Numbered from the stretch's first letter, positions 1 through 10,430 are shown. The stretch: DNA of 64,000 nt from Apodemus sylvaticus (GCF_947179515.1 NC_067473.1:131314301-131378300), one strand, 5' to 3'. Translations and numbers: made by a program. The notes: generated by a model not told the origin, from the sequence alone.

Positions 1-195
1 GCAGAAAAATGAGTGGAACTAGAGAGCATCATGTTGAGTGCAATAAGCCAGACTCAGTAAGACAGCATCACATCTTCTCCCGTGCATAGAATCTAGATTT
101 AAAGGAAAGACGTGAAACAGAAGGGGGTGTTAAGGGAGAGAAGGAAATCAGTGAGGAAGGGGAATAACTACAACCTAAATATACGTATGTATTAA
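1..195 (+). mobile_element. L1 LINE 3' region fragment (5' end outside window)
   Basis: The stretch reads 'gagcatcatgttgagtgcaa' then 'taagccagactcag' and 'gaatctagattta'. These phrases are typical of the 3' untranslated part of mammalian L1 elements, where the text describes a non-coding tail following ORF2. It is cut by the window edge and ends just before a B3 SINE. No reading frame of the reverse transcriptase is present. The subfamily cannot be set by eye. Confidence 0.6.
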
Positions 196-206
196 GATAC
201 ATAATA

Positions 207-385
207 GGGGTTGGAGAGGTGGCTCGGTGGTTGAGAGCACTGGCTGCTCTTCCAGAGGTCCCAGGTTTAATTCCCAGTACCCACATGGACACTCACAACT
301 GTCTAATTCCAGTTGCAGGGGATCCTGACACCCTGACACAGACACTCATGCAGGCACAAACCAACTCACCAAACAAACAAACAAC
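207..385 (+). mobile_element. B3/B2-type SINE
   Basis: A tRNA-derived SINE starts with ggggttggagaggtggctcg, followed by 'ttgagagcactggctgctct', the B-box-like 'ggtttaattcccagta' and the B3-type tail 'ccagttgcaggggatcctga'. It ends in an A/C-rich tail around 360-385. The A and B box positions of the ancestral RNA polymerase III promoter are still visible but have mutations, so activity is doubtful. Confidence 0.9.
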
Positions 386-502
386 TGATACCAGTGAGGG
401 CCAACATTTCAGACAATATGCACTGATAAGTTATTTTAAAGACAGCACGTGCTTTTGTTTACTGATCTGTATCTCGGAGCAAGCAGAAATAACAAGACTG
501 AC

Positions 503-584
503 ACAGCCTCAGAGGTCTGAAAGAAACAGCCTCAGAGGTCTGAGAGGTCAGCCCCAGGGGTGACCAAAAAAAAAAAAAAAAAAA
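503..584 (+). repeat. Two-copy 23-bp tandem duplication followed by A19
   Basis: The 18-mer acagcctcagaggtctga occurs at 503-520 and again at 526-543, which gives a period of 23 bp. A run of 19 A follows at 566-584. The copies are identical, which suggests a recent slippage duplication. Confidence 0.85.
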
Positions 585-1107
585 CAAAATAACAGTGGGT
601 TTCCTGGAATTGCTGTTCCTTAAGGTGTCACTTCAAGCTCTAGGAGTCGCTGATCTGCCTTAAGCACTGACATTCAAGTTATGTTCAGCAGGGATTGGAT
701 GCATGCTCAAATTAGCTACCCGAGGAATTCGGGAAGAGGTGAACATGGGGCCAGAATTGCCAAGATGCCCCAGCAGAGAAGGAAGCTCTAGACTGGAGAC
801 CATGCCATATGAACTTTTCTTGAAATGGGGCTGGGAAAACATTGAGGCCACCAAGGGATCAGTGTATTGGACAGAAATGAAGTTAAAGCCCACTCCAGGC
901 TGTGGAGGAAACCCTGTTGTTACTGACTTAGGACTCTAGGAGAAAGTGGGTTGGCACCACCAGAAAAAGGGATGGGAAGCAGAGCTGTAAATAATTTATC
1001 TGCTTCTGATGCTGCTCCTCGTATGTGGACACCAGGGAGGATTGGTGTCCCCAAGCTGGGGGGGGCACCATTCCTGAGCCAGCAGAACTGTGCTCTTGGC
1101 TGCCTTT
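585..1107. other. Unassigned, apparently single-copy DNA
   Basis: No repeat family, splice pattern or convincing frame was recognised. Two opposed short frames (660-893 minus, 703-939 plus) overlap each other and have no domain. Confidence 0.5.
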
Positions 1108-1126
1108 AAAAAAAAAAAAAAAAAAA
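1108..1126 (+). repeat. Poly(A) tract, A19
   Basis: An uninterrupted run of 19 A follows 'ctgccttt'. No SINE body was recognised directly upstream. Confidence 0.95.
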
Positions 1127-1209
1127 GGCTTTCTCTCTTGGGAAAAGATGAATCTCTAGTGAGTTACTAATTAAGACAACGAGGGGCTAGGGAGAGAAGC
1201 AATGTGCTT

Positions 1210-1211
<2 letters not shown>

Positions 1212-1250
<39 letters not shown>
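1212..1250 (+). repeat. (CAG)11-CAA-CAG trinucleotide repeat
   Basis: Eleven pure CAG units run from 1212 to 1244, followed by CAA CAG. The flanks do not look coding. The only frame through it (1202-1453) reads the array as alanine and then enters SINE-like sequence, so this is treated as a non-coding triplet repeat. Confidence 0.95.
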
Positions 1251-1370
1251 GAACCAAGCAGGACCCCAGCTGTGGCCATGCACCACAGGAAGAACATTCT
1301 CCCCTGGGTAGGTCAGCACCAGGGATCCTGGCTGTGTGTACACAGAGCACAGTGATTGGCTGGCTTTTTA

Positions 1371-1455
1371 GGCTGGGACACAGCCCAGAGTGCTTGCCTA
1401 GCATGCACAAAGTCAGCCCTGGATTCAGTCCCAAGCATAAAAACCCAGCGTGACG
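1371..1455 (+). mobile_element. B4/ID-like SINE head (fragment)
   Basis: The sequence 'ggctgggacacagcccagag' then 'tgcttgcctagcatgcacaa' and 'ggattcagtcccaagcataa' matches the tRNA-like head of ID/B4 SINEs ('gcctagcatgcgcaaggccc' type). The B1-like second half is not clear. An hAT element lies about 50 bp downstream. Confidence 0.6.
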
Positions 1456-1501
1456 GCAGATGCCTCAGACATCCAAAAGAAAAGACTCTGCTGAAGTTTC
1501 C

Positions 1502-1712
1502 CTCTAGGACAGAGGTCCTCAACCTGTGGGTGACAACCATCAAAAACACATATTTCCGATGTCTTAGGAACCCTCCCCTCAAATACATTTATTTTCATCG
1601 CTACTTCATGACTGTAATTTTGCTACCAAGGGGTGTCTCAGTTCCTAAAACCATCAGAAATACTTATTCTCCAATGGTCACAACCGGCAAGTTGAAAACC
1701 ACTACTCTGGGA
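1502..1712 (-). mobile_element. hAT-type DNA transposon, URR1-like, with target-site duplication
   Basis: Non-autonomous DNA transposon. The element spans about 1510-1704. Its left end cagaggtcctcaacc and right end 'gttgaaaaccacta' are inverted copies of the hAT-Charlie-type terminus (consensus 'cagtggttctcaacc'). It is flanked by 8-bp duplications, ctctagga (1502-1509) and ctctggga (1705-1712), which match at 7 of 8 positions. Internal phrases such as 'ctgtaattttgctac' match the rodent URR1 family. It encodes no transposase. Confidence 0.85.
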
Positions 1713-2590
1713 ATTGATCCGAAGAAAGGGGTCAGGTTGGTACAAGGATGCTCCAGTCTCACTCCTATTAGGAGAAAATGAAAGCCAACTCCAAGGCCCA
1801 GCAACTGAGACAATGACGGTCTTCCTCTTCCAGGCAGTGGGGACCCTCAGAGCTGCTACAAAAACCCGGAGGGTAAAAGAGACAAAAAGAACAAAGCCAT
1901 GCCTTGCCGTTGATGATGCCCATCCATCCTCATGAAGAAGTGGAGTCCATGACCTCCCTTGTCATGTGGTGCCCCTCAGCCAATACGTCACGGAGACAGC
2001 GACCACATGCCTGTTCTGAGCCTAAGCTGCACAGGGCCTGGAACCTGCCTTCTTGTTCTCTCTTTCCTCTTTTCCCTCAATGTGCCCTACCCTGACAGTG
2101 GTCTGCGCACTGCCCAAGCCTGCCTGAAGAAAGCCTGCAGAGGAGAGATAGCGCCAGGAAGTTGTCCTGGATTCACATCCCCAACTGACACTGTTCAGCA
2201 GGGTCACCCCAGCCACCACTGCAGTCACTAGTCTAGTCGCAGACAAAGCACTGGGCCCAGGAAGGACCTGGAGAGCCCCTAGCTGGCCTGAGGACTTAGA
2301 GGCGCTGCTGGCTCTTTCTTCAAGCTACTGTTCTCCCTCTGGGCTTTGGTGCTTCCTGTAGGTCCCTAAGATTCTGCTAAAGGTTCTGAAGCAGGCAAAT
2401 CGCTGTGCACACGCTCCTCTTTCAGGAATATACTTGGCAGTCTCAGACCCATGCCTGTGTGGATTATACACACGGCCCACTCTGACCAGTGTACCCTGTT
2501 AACAGGCTAGGACCCCACTTGCATTGAGTTGCACACATACTCCACTCTGGGCAATTGAATAAGTTGCTCCTCACCTTAAGGATCTTCGGA
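1713..2590. other. Unassigned, apparently single-copy DNA
   Basis: About 0.9 kb without a recognised repeat. Short frames of 60-90 codons overlap on both strands, and none shows a domain. The base composition is moderate, with few CpG. Confidence 0.5.
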
Positions 2591-2596
2591 CTTAAT

Positions 2597-2610
2597 CATT
2601 TTTCTTTTTC

Positions 2611-2654
<44 letters not shown>

Positions 2655-2710
2655 TTTCTTTCTTTCTTTTTTCTTTTCTTTTTTCTTTCTTTCTTTCTTT
2701 TTTTTTTATT
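2597..2710 (+). repeat. (CTTT)n / poly(T) pyrimidine tract
   Basis: An almost pure C/T run made mostly of CTTT units ends in poly(T). It adjoins an antisense B1 and so is probably the expanded A-rich tail of that SINE. The leucine/phenylalanine-rich frames over it are artefacts. Confidence 0.95.
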
Positions 2711-2773
2711 TTTGGTTTTTCCAAGACAGGGTTTCTCTGTATAGCCCTGGCTGTCCTGGAACTCGTTCTTGCA
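2711..2773 (-). mobile_element. B1 SINE, antisense, truncated
   Basis: The read 'gacagggtttctctgtatag' followed by 'ccctggctgtcctggaactc' is the reverse complement of the B1 3' half. The match stops near 2773, so only the tail-proximal part remains. Confidence 0.9.
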
Positions 2774-3024
2774 TAAGAGGCTAAAACCTGGATGCAGACA
2801 CACACCTTGATCCCTGGGAACAGATCTAGAGGCTCAGAACTGCTAAGACACCATTTGCCTTGTTATTTTTCAGTCTATCACAAATAGACAGAAGATGGGT
2901 GATACAGGAGATGTCACTTTGTTGAGAGCTATTGGAAAGTCCATCTGGTTACCTGTCTCTCAAATTTTACTTAGCAAATTTTGTGGAAAGAAATAGAATG
3001 TGCAGACCAAACACCCTAGAAGAC

Positions 3025-3130
3025 TCTAAGCCTGACAGCATGCACTAGCAACCCAGATCTTGGGAAGCTGAGACAGGAGGATGGTAGTGTGACTCTATAG
3101 TGAGTGTACATGCACAAGAGTCTTGAGACT
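3025..3130 (+). mobile_element. Diverged B1/B4-related SINE fragment
   Basis: The text 'cccagatcttgggaagctga' followed by 'gacaggaggatggtagtgtg' resembles the 7SL-derived part of B1/B4 elements. Divergence is high. Confidence 0.4.
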
Positions 3131-3361
3131 CAAACATTGTGTGTATGAATTACTAATTAATTATACACTAGCTACTTCTCATTAGGATGTCAATTCCCAT
3201 GACTGACGTGGGAGTGGATGGCTCTAAAATGTGCTTTGAAACAGTTTAACACTTACACTTTTATTTAAAGATTCTTATACAAATATATCACCAAAAACGT
3301 TAATAGTGACCATCTGTAGGTGATGAGTGAACAGTTCAATTTGTGGGTAAATTTTTCCCAG
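3131..3361. other. Unassigned AT-rich DNA
   Basis: Short AT-rich stretch with 'attactaattaattataca' near 3148. No gene or repeat was recognised. Confidence 0.4.
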
Positions 3362-3690
3362 TTTTTTTAAAGACTTATTTGCATATGTGTGTGTGTGTAT
3401 ATGTGTCTGTGTGTGTATGTCTTTGTGTGTGTCTCTCTCCATATGTGTATGTAGGTCTATCTGTGCATGTCTGTGTGTGCATGTCTATCGGCCTCTGTGT
3501 GTATCTGTGTGTGCACGTGCATATGTATGAATGTATGAGTCTGTGAGGCCAAAAGTGTGTGCCAGCGGTTCTGGAGCTGTCGTTACACGCGGTTGTGAGC
3601 CTTCCCAACATGGATGCTGGGAACTGAACTCCAGTCCTTGGGAAGAGCTGCCAGAGTGCTTACCCTCTAAGCCTCCAGCCTCCTCCCAGG
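3362..3690 (-). mobile_element. B3 SINE, antisense, with expanded TG-rich tail
   Basis: An A/T and TG-rich tail (3362-3530) is followed by 'gatgctgggaactgaactcc' and 'gtccttgggaagagctgcca', which is the reverse complement of the B3/B2 tRNA-like head. The TG/CA expansion is within the ancestral tail. Confidence 0.85.
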
Positions 3691-4053
3691 TACTGAAGTC
3701 ATTTTTCACACTTTATAATTCTTGTACAAAATATCTTTCATAGATGATGAGAAAAGTAGCTTTAAGATAAAGGCCTTCTGAGCTGTCTGCTTCATTTGGG
3801 GAGAAAAGAGGAAGTGCTCTCTTGCGGCCTTCTCGTGGGCGGGTCTGGGCAGAAAGTCTCCAAGAACTGAAGCAGCATGGTTCTCTGAAGCCTTTCTCAT
3901 CACCATCTACAAACAAACGGGCCAGGGGACCCCAACTTCTCACCCCCTGTGCTTCTGCGAGGCAGGCTTGCTCCCACGGTCCTCTTTCCAAATGAGGGAC
4001 CAATCAAGGATGGGAAGATGGTTGGCTGACACTTAGCCTGCAAGTGTGTGATG
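3691..4053. other. Unassigned DNA between B3 and LTR
   Basis: No repeat or gene was recognised. Opposed short frames overlap here without domains. Confidence 0.4.
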
Positions 4054-4690
4054 ACCTGTGTACCGGATGGGCTTTTGTCAACCTGACGCAAGGTGAAATA
4101 TCTGAGAGGAGGGAACCTTAATCATGAAAATACCTCCATAAGCCTGGGCTGTAGACAAGCCTGTTCTCACCTCCCTAATGCCGCAACCCTTTAATATAGT
4201 TCTGCATGTTGTGGCAACCCCCAACCATAAGATCATTCTCATTGCTACCTCATATCTGTAATTTTGCTATGAATCATAATGTTAATATGTGTTTTTCAAT
4301 GGCCTTAGGCAACGCCTGTTGTTCAGCTCTGAACGAAGCCATGACCCACAGGTTGGGAAGTATTGCTATAGAGCATTCCTTAATCATCCATTGATGAGAG
4401 ATGTCCCAGCCCATTGTGAGTAGGGCCATCCTTGGGCTGGTGGTTCTGGATTCTATAAGAAAGCTGGCTGAGCAAGCCAGGGGACGCAATCCAGTAAGCA
4501 GGACCCCCTCCGTGGCCTCTGCATCAGCTCCTCCTTCCAGATTCCTGCCCTGCTTGAGTTTCTGTCCTGACTTCCTTTAGTGATAGATTATAATGTAGAA
4601 GTGTAAGTCAAATTAACCCTTTCCTCCCCAGTGTGCTTTTTGGTCATGATGTTTTATTATAGCAATAGTAACCCTAACTAAGACAACCTG
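4054..4690 (+). mobile_element. Rodent solo LTR (MaLR/ERVL-type) with perfect 5-bp target duplication
   Basis: Endogenous retroviral solo LTR spanning 4059-4685. It begins TGTACC and ends CTAACTAAGACA, so it has the canonical TG...CA ends, and it is flanked by the direct repeat acctg (4054-4058 and 4686-4690). A 5-bp duplication is expected for ERVL/MaLR integration. Phrases such as 'ctggtggttctggattctat' and 'aaattaaccctttcctcccc' match a common rodent LTR. About 210 bp of hAT transposon (4160-4372) sits inside it. No internal viral genes are present. Confidence 0.85.
4160..4372 (+). mobile_element. hAT-type URR1-like transposon nested in the LTR
   Basis: The run 'ctccctaatgccgcaaccct' to 'ccatgacccacaggttggga' is a URR1-like element in the opposite orientation to the 1.5 kb copy. 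It interrupts the LTR between 'gtagacaagcctg' and 'gagcattccttaatc', which are contiguous in the intact LTR family. An 8-bp duplication is not clearly visible, so the edges are approximate. Confidence 0.8.
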
Positions 4691-4734
4691 ACTTTGGATT
4701 CCTAGCACCCATATTTTGGGGGAAAAAAGTGTGG

Positions 4735-4855
4735 AAGCTGGAGAGATGGAGAGATGCTTAGCATCTCTGGCAGAGGACTAAGGTTCCCAGGCATGTACAA
4801 ACATATATGCAGGCAAGTCACTCCTACATAGAAAATAAAATAAAAAATAAAACAT
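4735..4855 (+). mobile_element. B3-like SINE, diverged
   Basis: 'gctggagagatggagagatg' then 'ggcagaggactaaggttccc' and an A-rich tail 'aaaataaaataaaaaataaa' give a short, diverged tRNA-type SINE. Confidence 0.65.
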
Positions 4856-5084
4856 CATATGTCAGTCACGCCGGCACCGGGGCCAGCAAAGGCATTATTA
4901 TACACCCTGGACCTCACTAAGCAGCCAGCCCAACCAAAGTACTGAGCTCCGGGTTCAGGAAAAGACCTGTCTTCAAAACAAGGTGGAGAGTGACTCTTCC
5001 CTGAGGAACCCAAACCCACACTTGGGAATGTCTTACTTTCACAACTTCTCTGAGAAGCCCACATGTCTCAGGTGTTCCTTTACT

Positions 5085-5303
5085 ATTATATTCTATTTGC
5101 TTATTATATGTGTGTATGCATATTTTAGTGTGTTGTGCACATATGCACAGATGTGTGCATTTGTATGCCACAGTGCTTGTGGGAAGGTCAGAAGACACTT
5201 GTAGGATGGGTGTACTCTCCTACTACCTTGTGGACCCCAGGAGTAAACTCAGATCTTCGGGCTTAGCACACATCTTTATACTCTGAGCCATCTTGCTAGC
5301 CCT
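5085..5303 (-). mobile_element. B3 SINE, antisense
   Basis: A TG-rich tail near 5105-5165 is followed by 'gaccccaggagtaaactcag' and 'ctctgagccatcttgctagc', the reverse complement of the B2/B3 head. Confidence 0.8.
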
Positions 5304-6547
5304 CGAGTCTGGCTAACCATGCTTAAGTGTATATGAAAATATAGTCATGAAACTCCACCTCTACTTTGTACGCAAATAGGAGAACTCTCAGTCCCAACAT
5401 GGTGACCCTATTGGGAGAAACCCCTAACAAGAGAGCAAAAGCCACTTTCTGCCCCTGCCGGGCAGACAGATCCCTCTAGAAGTTGACTACTCTCTGGCTG
5501 CAGTTGCCTAGGAAACACCAGTGACATCAAGGAGCCTCAAGGACACACTAAATAACTTCAGCAACCGCTTGCATGTGGCAGATGTCGCCAGGGGCAAAAC
5601 TCTGTCTGGCTCACTGTGGGAAAGCCATGGGGACCCCAGAAGGAGCCAGAACCACCTGGAGGAGTAATAGGAAAGTGAAGTCCTTTAGCCCCTTGATTGT
5701 CATGCTCCTAAGACAGGCAGGGATCAGTAAGGATGGTTCCCAGAAGAGGCTGCCCAGGGGCTTTGTGAAACGGAAGAGAGTGGGTAGTCTTTGCCCGAAT
5801 CTTCCCGTGCCCTGTAGCGCTACCCTGCTCATGCTCACCACACAGGGTGTCTGGCTTCTGCTGAAGGAAGGCAGAAGTCAGTGACAGGACACGCTGTGAG
5901 GCCTCAGGCTCTGCTTAGCCAAGGCAGCTAATTAGGATCCCCTACCTGCCAGGTAAAAGGTGAGTGGCAAGGAAGATCAGACTCTGTCACCTGCTCCAGC
6001 TCTAGTCTGCCGACTCTCATTAGACCCATGCCACTCCCACAGAGCCCCAGAGGCCAGAAGGCAAATGAGCCAGATGCACCTACAGCCTACGATGGGAACC
6101 TTAAACCTTAAAGGCCGATCTAGTGTTGTCTCGAAGGAGCAGGGACGAGGGTCCAAAACAGAAACCAGCCTGCCTTTCCTCTCCACCGGCTACCTGATCC
6201 TTCTGATGAGATTCGATCCTATCAGAAGTGACTGGTTTCTTTAGTGGCCCGGTCCAGTTGGACCACGTCTGTAGGCTGGGCTGAAAGGAAGCCAAAATAA
6301 ACAAAAACAAGCCATGCCTAGCAGTGGAGAAAACGTAGAGCTGACAGCCTTCCTCAGGCTTGCAGGACACGGCTGCCTGGGCAAACCTCCTGCTGGCCCT
6401 AAGCACTATGTGAGGTATTAAACCACAGGCCACGGGACTAGGAAGTAGGGTGAGCTTGCAGGGTCATCAGAGAGGAAGAGAGCGCTCCCAGGTGAGCAAT
6501 GAAATATACCCGTCTTGAGAGGACAAGGGGCTGCCTCCATCCCTATT
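5304..6547. other. Unassigned, apparently single-copy DNA
   Basis: About 1.2 kb. It holds a 103-codon plus-strand frame (5573-5884) and an overlapping 76-codon minus-strand frame, neither with a domain. A splice-donor-like aaaaggtgagtgg lies at 5955-5967, with no supporting exon. 'ggcagctaattaggatcc' near 5923 is a homeodomain-type core. Confidence 0.5.
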
Positions 6548-6665
6548 CCAAACAGCCAGGGCTGGTGCCATATCGGTTGTCAAGACGATAAGGCAGGAGG
6601 AGTAACAGTTCAGGGCCAGCCTGAGCTACATAATGAGAATCTGCCTCAAACAAATAATAGCAGTA
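6548..6665 (+). mobile_element. B1/B4-related SINE, diverged
   Basis: 'gataaggcaggaggagtaac' then 'gttcagggccagcctgagct' and 'acataatgagaatctgcctc' match the 3' half of a B1-like monomer. Confidence 0.65.
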
Positions 6666-6724
6666 ACAACAAAATGGTTTCCCATCAAGAGTAGTTCCTG
6701 CATACCTCAGATCCACACAGAACA

Positions 6725-6882
6725 CTTTGCTACATTTATTTATTTAGTGTGTGCATATATGCACATGTACCCGACTGTAGAAATCTGAGAATTTTGAAAA
6801 CCAGTTCTTTCTCAAGAATTGAACTCAGCTTGTTACTCCTGGCCACCAGCACCTTTCTCTACTGAGTCATTTCAATGGCCTA
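6725..6882 (-). mobile_element. B3-like SINE, antisense
   Basis: 'atttatttatttagtgtgtg' followed by 'aagaattgaactcagcttgt' and 'ctactgagtcatttcaatgg' is a diverged reverse-complement B3. It contains the 16-bp perfect palindrome tgtgcatatatgcaca at 6750-6765. Confidence 0.65.
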
Positions 6883-7779
6883 GTTTTGTTGTTGCTGTTG
6901 TTTTTTATAGGACTATCTGAGGTGGTAGAAACAGAAGAGAAATTAGTACCAGAATCGCAGACAGTGTGGGCTCAAAGCCGGTTCGAATGTGCCTGTGAAC
7001 GAGATGCAGGTGCCAGTGTGGGATGTCCGGGTTCTCTGATCTTTGCACTGAAACAGTTCTCATTGACGCTGCTGCAGCAGCTGAGAAGCCAGTTGCCCAG
7101 CGCCCCCAAATCTCAGCTGGCACCAGTTCCTGATCCCATGCCACCTAAGGAACCAAAGTCAGGCTCCCTGTGTCACACTCAGGAGGGAAGGTCACAGGCA
7201 GGATTGGCTAGGAGCCCCCTGAAATGTTAACTTTTACAGACTGCTCCCCTGCAGATAATATCGACGTAAAAAGTGCATGTGTGCCATTGTGAATCAGAGT
7301 GATGTTAGCATGAATTACCCAGTACCCCAAACTCCTTCCTCCTGGCTGCTGATGCCCCAGGAACATCTGTGTACCATGCAAGACTCCATGCCAAAGAGTG
7401 GGAGTCCTTGAAAACGAACCACCACTTGAGCTATCAAATCCATTAGTCCTGACGATACTTGGGTGGGTGAGGCTAAATCTGGAGATCTCCAAGGCAGACA
7501 CAGATAATCACACGAAAGATTTTTCTTCTAAGTCTTTTCATCTGATCACAAGAATGCTACTGCCTGCCCTGCCAAGACACCATTAGTGGGACCTAGAATG
7601 CCTGGGTTGTGTAGGCAATTGTATTATCAACACGTGCCTCTGGGTAGTGGGGAATCAGAGTAATCTTGAATAATGTTGAAGGTGTTATTTGGTAGAGGAG
7701 CAGTGATTTCGCACCCTGTACCACAAGTCTCTCTGCCGCGTGGATATATGTCTTCTCCCATCAAGACATTCAGAGTTTC
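6883..7779. other. Unassigned, apparently single-copy DNA
   Basis: About 0.9 kb with no recognised repeat. A 114-codon frame at 6886-7230 has no domain and is opposed by a 79-codon frame on the other strand. Confidence 0.5.
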
Positions 7780-7849
7780 TAGGCTGGAGAGATGGTTCAG
7801 TTAGTGTAACACTTGCCACACACGTATGAGAAGTGAGGTCAATGCCCAG

Positions 7850-7884
<35 letters not shown>

Positions 7885-8005
7885 CACTTGTAACTCCAGC
7901 ACTGAGGAGGCTGTGACAGGCAGATCCCTGGGACTCACGGGCCAGCCTAGCCTACTTGGCCAGTTCTAAGTGAGTGGCCAGGTCTGTCTTCCTGAGTGTG
8001 ATTAA
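7780..8005 (+). mobile_element. B4-type SINE with internal (TG)15
   Basis: A tRNA-like head 'aggctggagagatggttcag' is followed by (TG)15 at 7851-7880 and a B1-like part 'cttgtaactccagcactgag' to 'gccagcctagcctacttggc'. The tRNA plus B1 order is the B4 architecture. Confidence 0.75.
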
Positions 8006-8460
8006 AGTTGGAATAGAAGGCCAAGGATTTACACATCTAAGCAGTCACCCCCAACAAGGTGGGATCGCACCCACCGCTGGCTTCAGCCTCATCCTGTAAG
8101 GTGGTCTGACAAGCTGTTAGAACTGTGTGAAATCTCTTTCTGGGAGACAAGTTCCTTCCCCTAGAATAATTTCTAGGGAAATTCCCATTTCCTTGGGGTC
8201 CATTGTTTTAACGGTCTGATATAGACACACAGAATATCTTTAGTATATCTTCATGTGCTCTAGGCCTACTATATAAGCTGGGCTAGCCTAGGCTATCCAG
8301 TTCCAGGGGCTCTTCTGGCAGCTGACAGAAGGGGCAGGAGTAAGCCTTATCTAGACTGATGAGCAGCCGGTAAAACCCGGCACTAACTGCTTTTTCTCAG
8401 AACTGAATGAATCTTTATTCACCAAGATCTGGGGTTCCCCTCCAGAAGAAACAGCTGATA
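8006..8460. other. Unassigned DNA
   Basis: About 450 bp without a recognised repeat or gene, ending at the LTR target site. Confidence 0.45.
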
Positions 8461-8866
8461 TCTGGTGTCTTAGTCAGTTTATTCCTGCACAAAACATCAT
8501 GACCAAAAAGCAAGTTGGCGAGGAAAGGATTTATTCTGCTTACACTTCCACATTGCTGTTCATCACCAAAGGAAGTCAGGACTGGAACTCAAGCAGGTCA
8601 GGAAGCAGGAGCTGATGCAGAGAACATGGAGGGATGTTTCTTACTGGCTTGCTTCCCCTGGCTTACTCAGCCTGCTCTCTTATAGAACCCAAGAATACCA
8701 ACGCAGAGATGGCACCACCCACAAGGGGTCCTCCCCACCTGATCACTAACTGAGAAAATGCCTTACAGCTGGATCTCAAGGAGGCATTTCCTCAAGGGAG
8801 GCTCCTTTCTCTGTGATATCTCCAGCTTGTGCCAAGTTGACACACAAAACCAGCCAGGACACCTGG
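8461..8866 (-). mobile_element. Rodent solo LTR, antisense, with 5-bp target duplication
   Basis: The LTR spans 8466-8861. On the plus strand it starts TGTCTTAGTCAG and ends AGCCAGGACA, the reverse complement of the same LTR type as 4059-4685 (compare 'ccttacagctggatctcaag', 'caagttgacacacaaaacca'). The flanks are tctgg (8461-8465) and cctgg (8862-8866), matching at 4 of 5. No internal retroviral sequence adjoins it. Confidence 0.85.
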
Positions 8867-10430
8867 GTACACATAATACGTAAAGGGCATAGCAGTGAAT
8901 CCAAAGGGGCATCAGAAAACATGGACACAAGCTGAGGTGTTTTGTTCAATCAGCGCAGGCAGTTGCAACAGATTCGGAACATAAACCAGGGCTGCTGGCT
9001 TTTCCCCATCTGCACTTCTCCCGGAATGACAGGAGGTTGGGGGAACTCCTGCAAAGCCCCTGAGACAGCTCTGGCTGAGCCTCTGCTCTCTGTCCAGTTA
9101 CACCTCAGTCCCCACCGTGGACAGCAAGGCCAGGACATCAGTCCCGAATGATCAGGTTCTTTCTATCTGCAGGGCTCTGTGCTTCAGGGAGTCAGAGCCC
9201 CTCCCTTCTGCTCTCAGACAAAACAGCCTCCATACCATGAAAATACTTCTTTCCAGCTCTGCTCAAAGAGATCAGCAGGGTGGCCCGGTCCACTTGTAGG
9301 CCTCAGTGGAGATGAAAGGAAGCACACAAGAGAGGGAACCAAACCCAAAGAGAAGGCCCCTGGACATACTCTAAACCCAGTGGGAAAACTAGACTGGACC
9401 TGTCCCTCCCAGTCTAGAGGAGAAAAGCTAAGAAGGAAGTAGGAAGTGGCGTGGGGTGAAGAAGTGGTGAGGAAATAGCTGCCTCTCCCAGAGGCCTTTG
9501 CTCACTCCCTCTGGGGCCACTGAGGAAACTGAGGTGGTCAGCAGGCCCGAGAGTGGCTGCTGCATCCACACTGCTGCCATCCTGGCTGCACACACAGATC
9601 CCTGCTGCCAGTTGGCCAGACATCAGGTCCTCCACCGTGGCTGCGGAAGGGAGAAGGCGGTGGCTGCCTTTTGCTGTTCGCTCCCGTTGGCAAAAACAGC
9701 ATAGTCCAATGAGCCTGGCCAGGCCCCATTTCCTCCCACAAGGCAAATGAGTCCCTGGGCTTGAGAAATACACCTGGCTGGAATTCCCATAGAGGGGGCA
9801 GGGAGCCCAACCTTTCTGGTCCCAGGGGGAAATAAGCAGCTTCGCGTCTACAAAATGCTTTGGTGACAAAAAGTATTGGGGGAAGATGAATCACCAGCCC
9901 CCCGAATGGCTGCTGATTTGGTGAGACTGGCACAGCTCCAGCAGTGGTGATGGACCACTGAACTCACGAGGGTCACCATTTAGTGGGCACTCACAAGGTG
10001 TTCCTTCCAGGGCATCTTTCAATCAGGCAGCTAGCTGGGACAATGACAGTGTCCTTTATGTGCAGTGCCTCCTGGCCAAATGTCACCAGCTGTTAGCTAC
10101 CTCCACACTTGAGCTGGCGCGCCCCTATCACCTAGCAGTGCTGGAGGGCCAGGAAGTAGCCATGGACCCCTACGGAGCCCTCAGGCATTGACAGAGGGAA
10201 ACTGGTGGGTCAAGAGGCAGCTCCTCTGCGTGGCTTCTGTGTGGCTTCCTGGGCTTCTGGTGGCTCTCAGGGGACGAAGCTCTGGTGGCCTGGCCTGCCT
10301 GGGTAATTGACTTAGTAATGTACCAGCACTGTATGACTTCTCATCCCTGTCTGATTCCTCCAGGCTCTGCTTCCCAATAAAACTCACCACACCAGAGTCC
10401 ATGACCCAGGGTCAGCTTTAGGAAAAGACA
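8867..10430. other. Unassigned, mostly single-copy DNA
   Basis: About 1.6 kb. Frames of 151 and 131 codons on the minus strand (9414-9869, 9538-9933) overlap each other and plus-strand frames, with no recognisable domain, and are judged spurious. An AscI-type GGCGCGCC occurs near 10117. Confidence 0.5.

Noticed and set aside
1202..1453. Polyalanine protein encoded by the CAG array
   Set aside because: The frame leaves the array into SINE-like sequence and no exon structure is visible.
4054..4690. Full endogenous provirus
   Set aside because: Only a solo LTR is present, with no gag, pol or env sequence and no second LTR in the same orientation next to it.
5955..5967. Splice donor aaaaggtgagtgg
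   Set aside because: A single donor-like word is common by chance, and no acceptor, exon or frame supports it.
6750..6765. 16-bp palindrome as an operator
   Set aside because: It lies in a TG/TA-rich SINE tail where such palindromes arise readily.
9414..9933. Overlapping 151- and 131-codon minus-strand frames
   Set aside because: Two phases are open at once, which points to low stop-codon density rather than coding constraint.
10117..10124. GGCGCGCC as a CpG island marker
   Set aside because: An isolated 8-bp site in CpG-poor DNA carries no weight.
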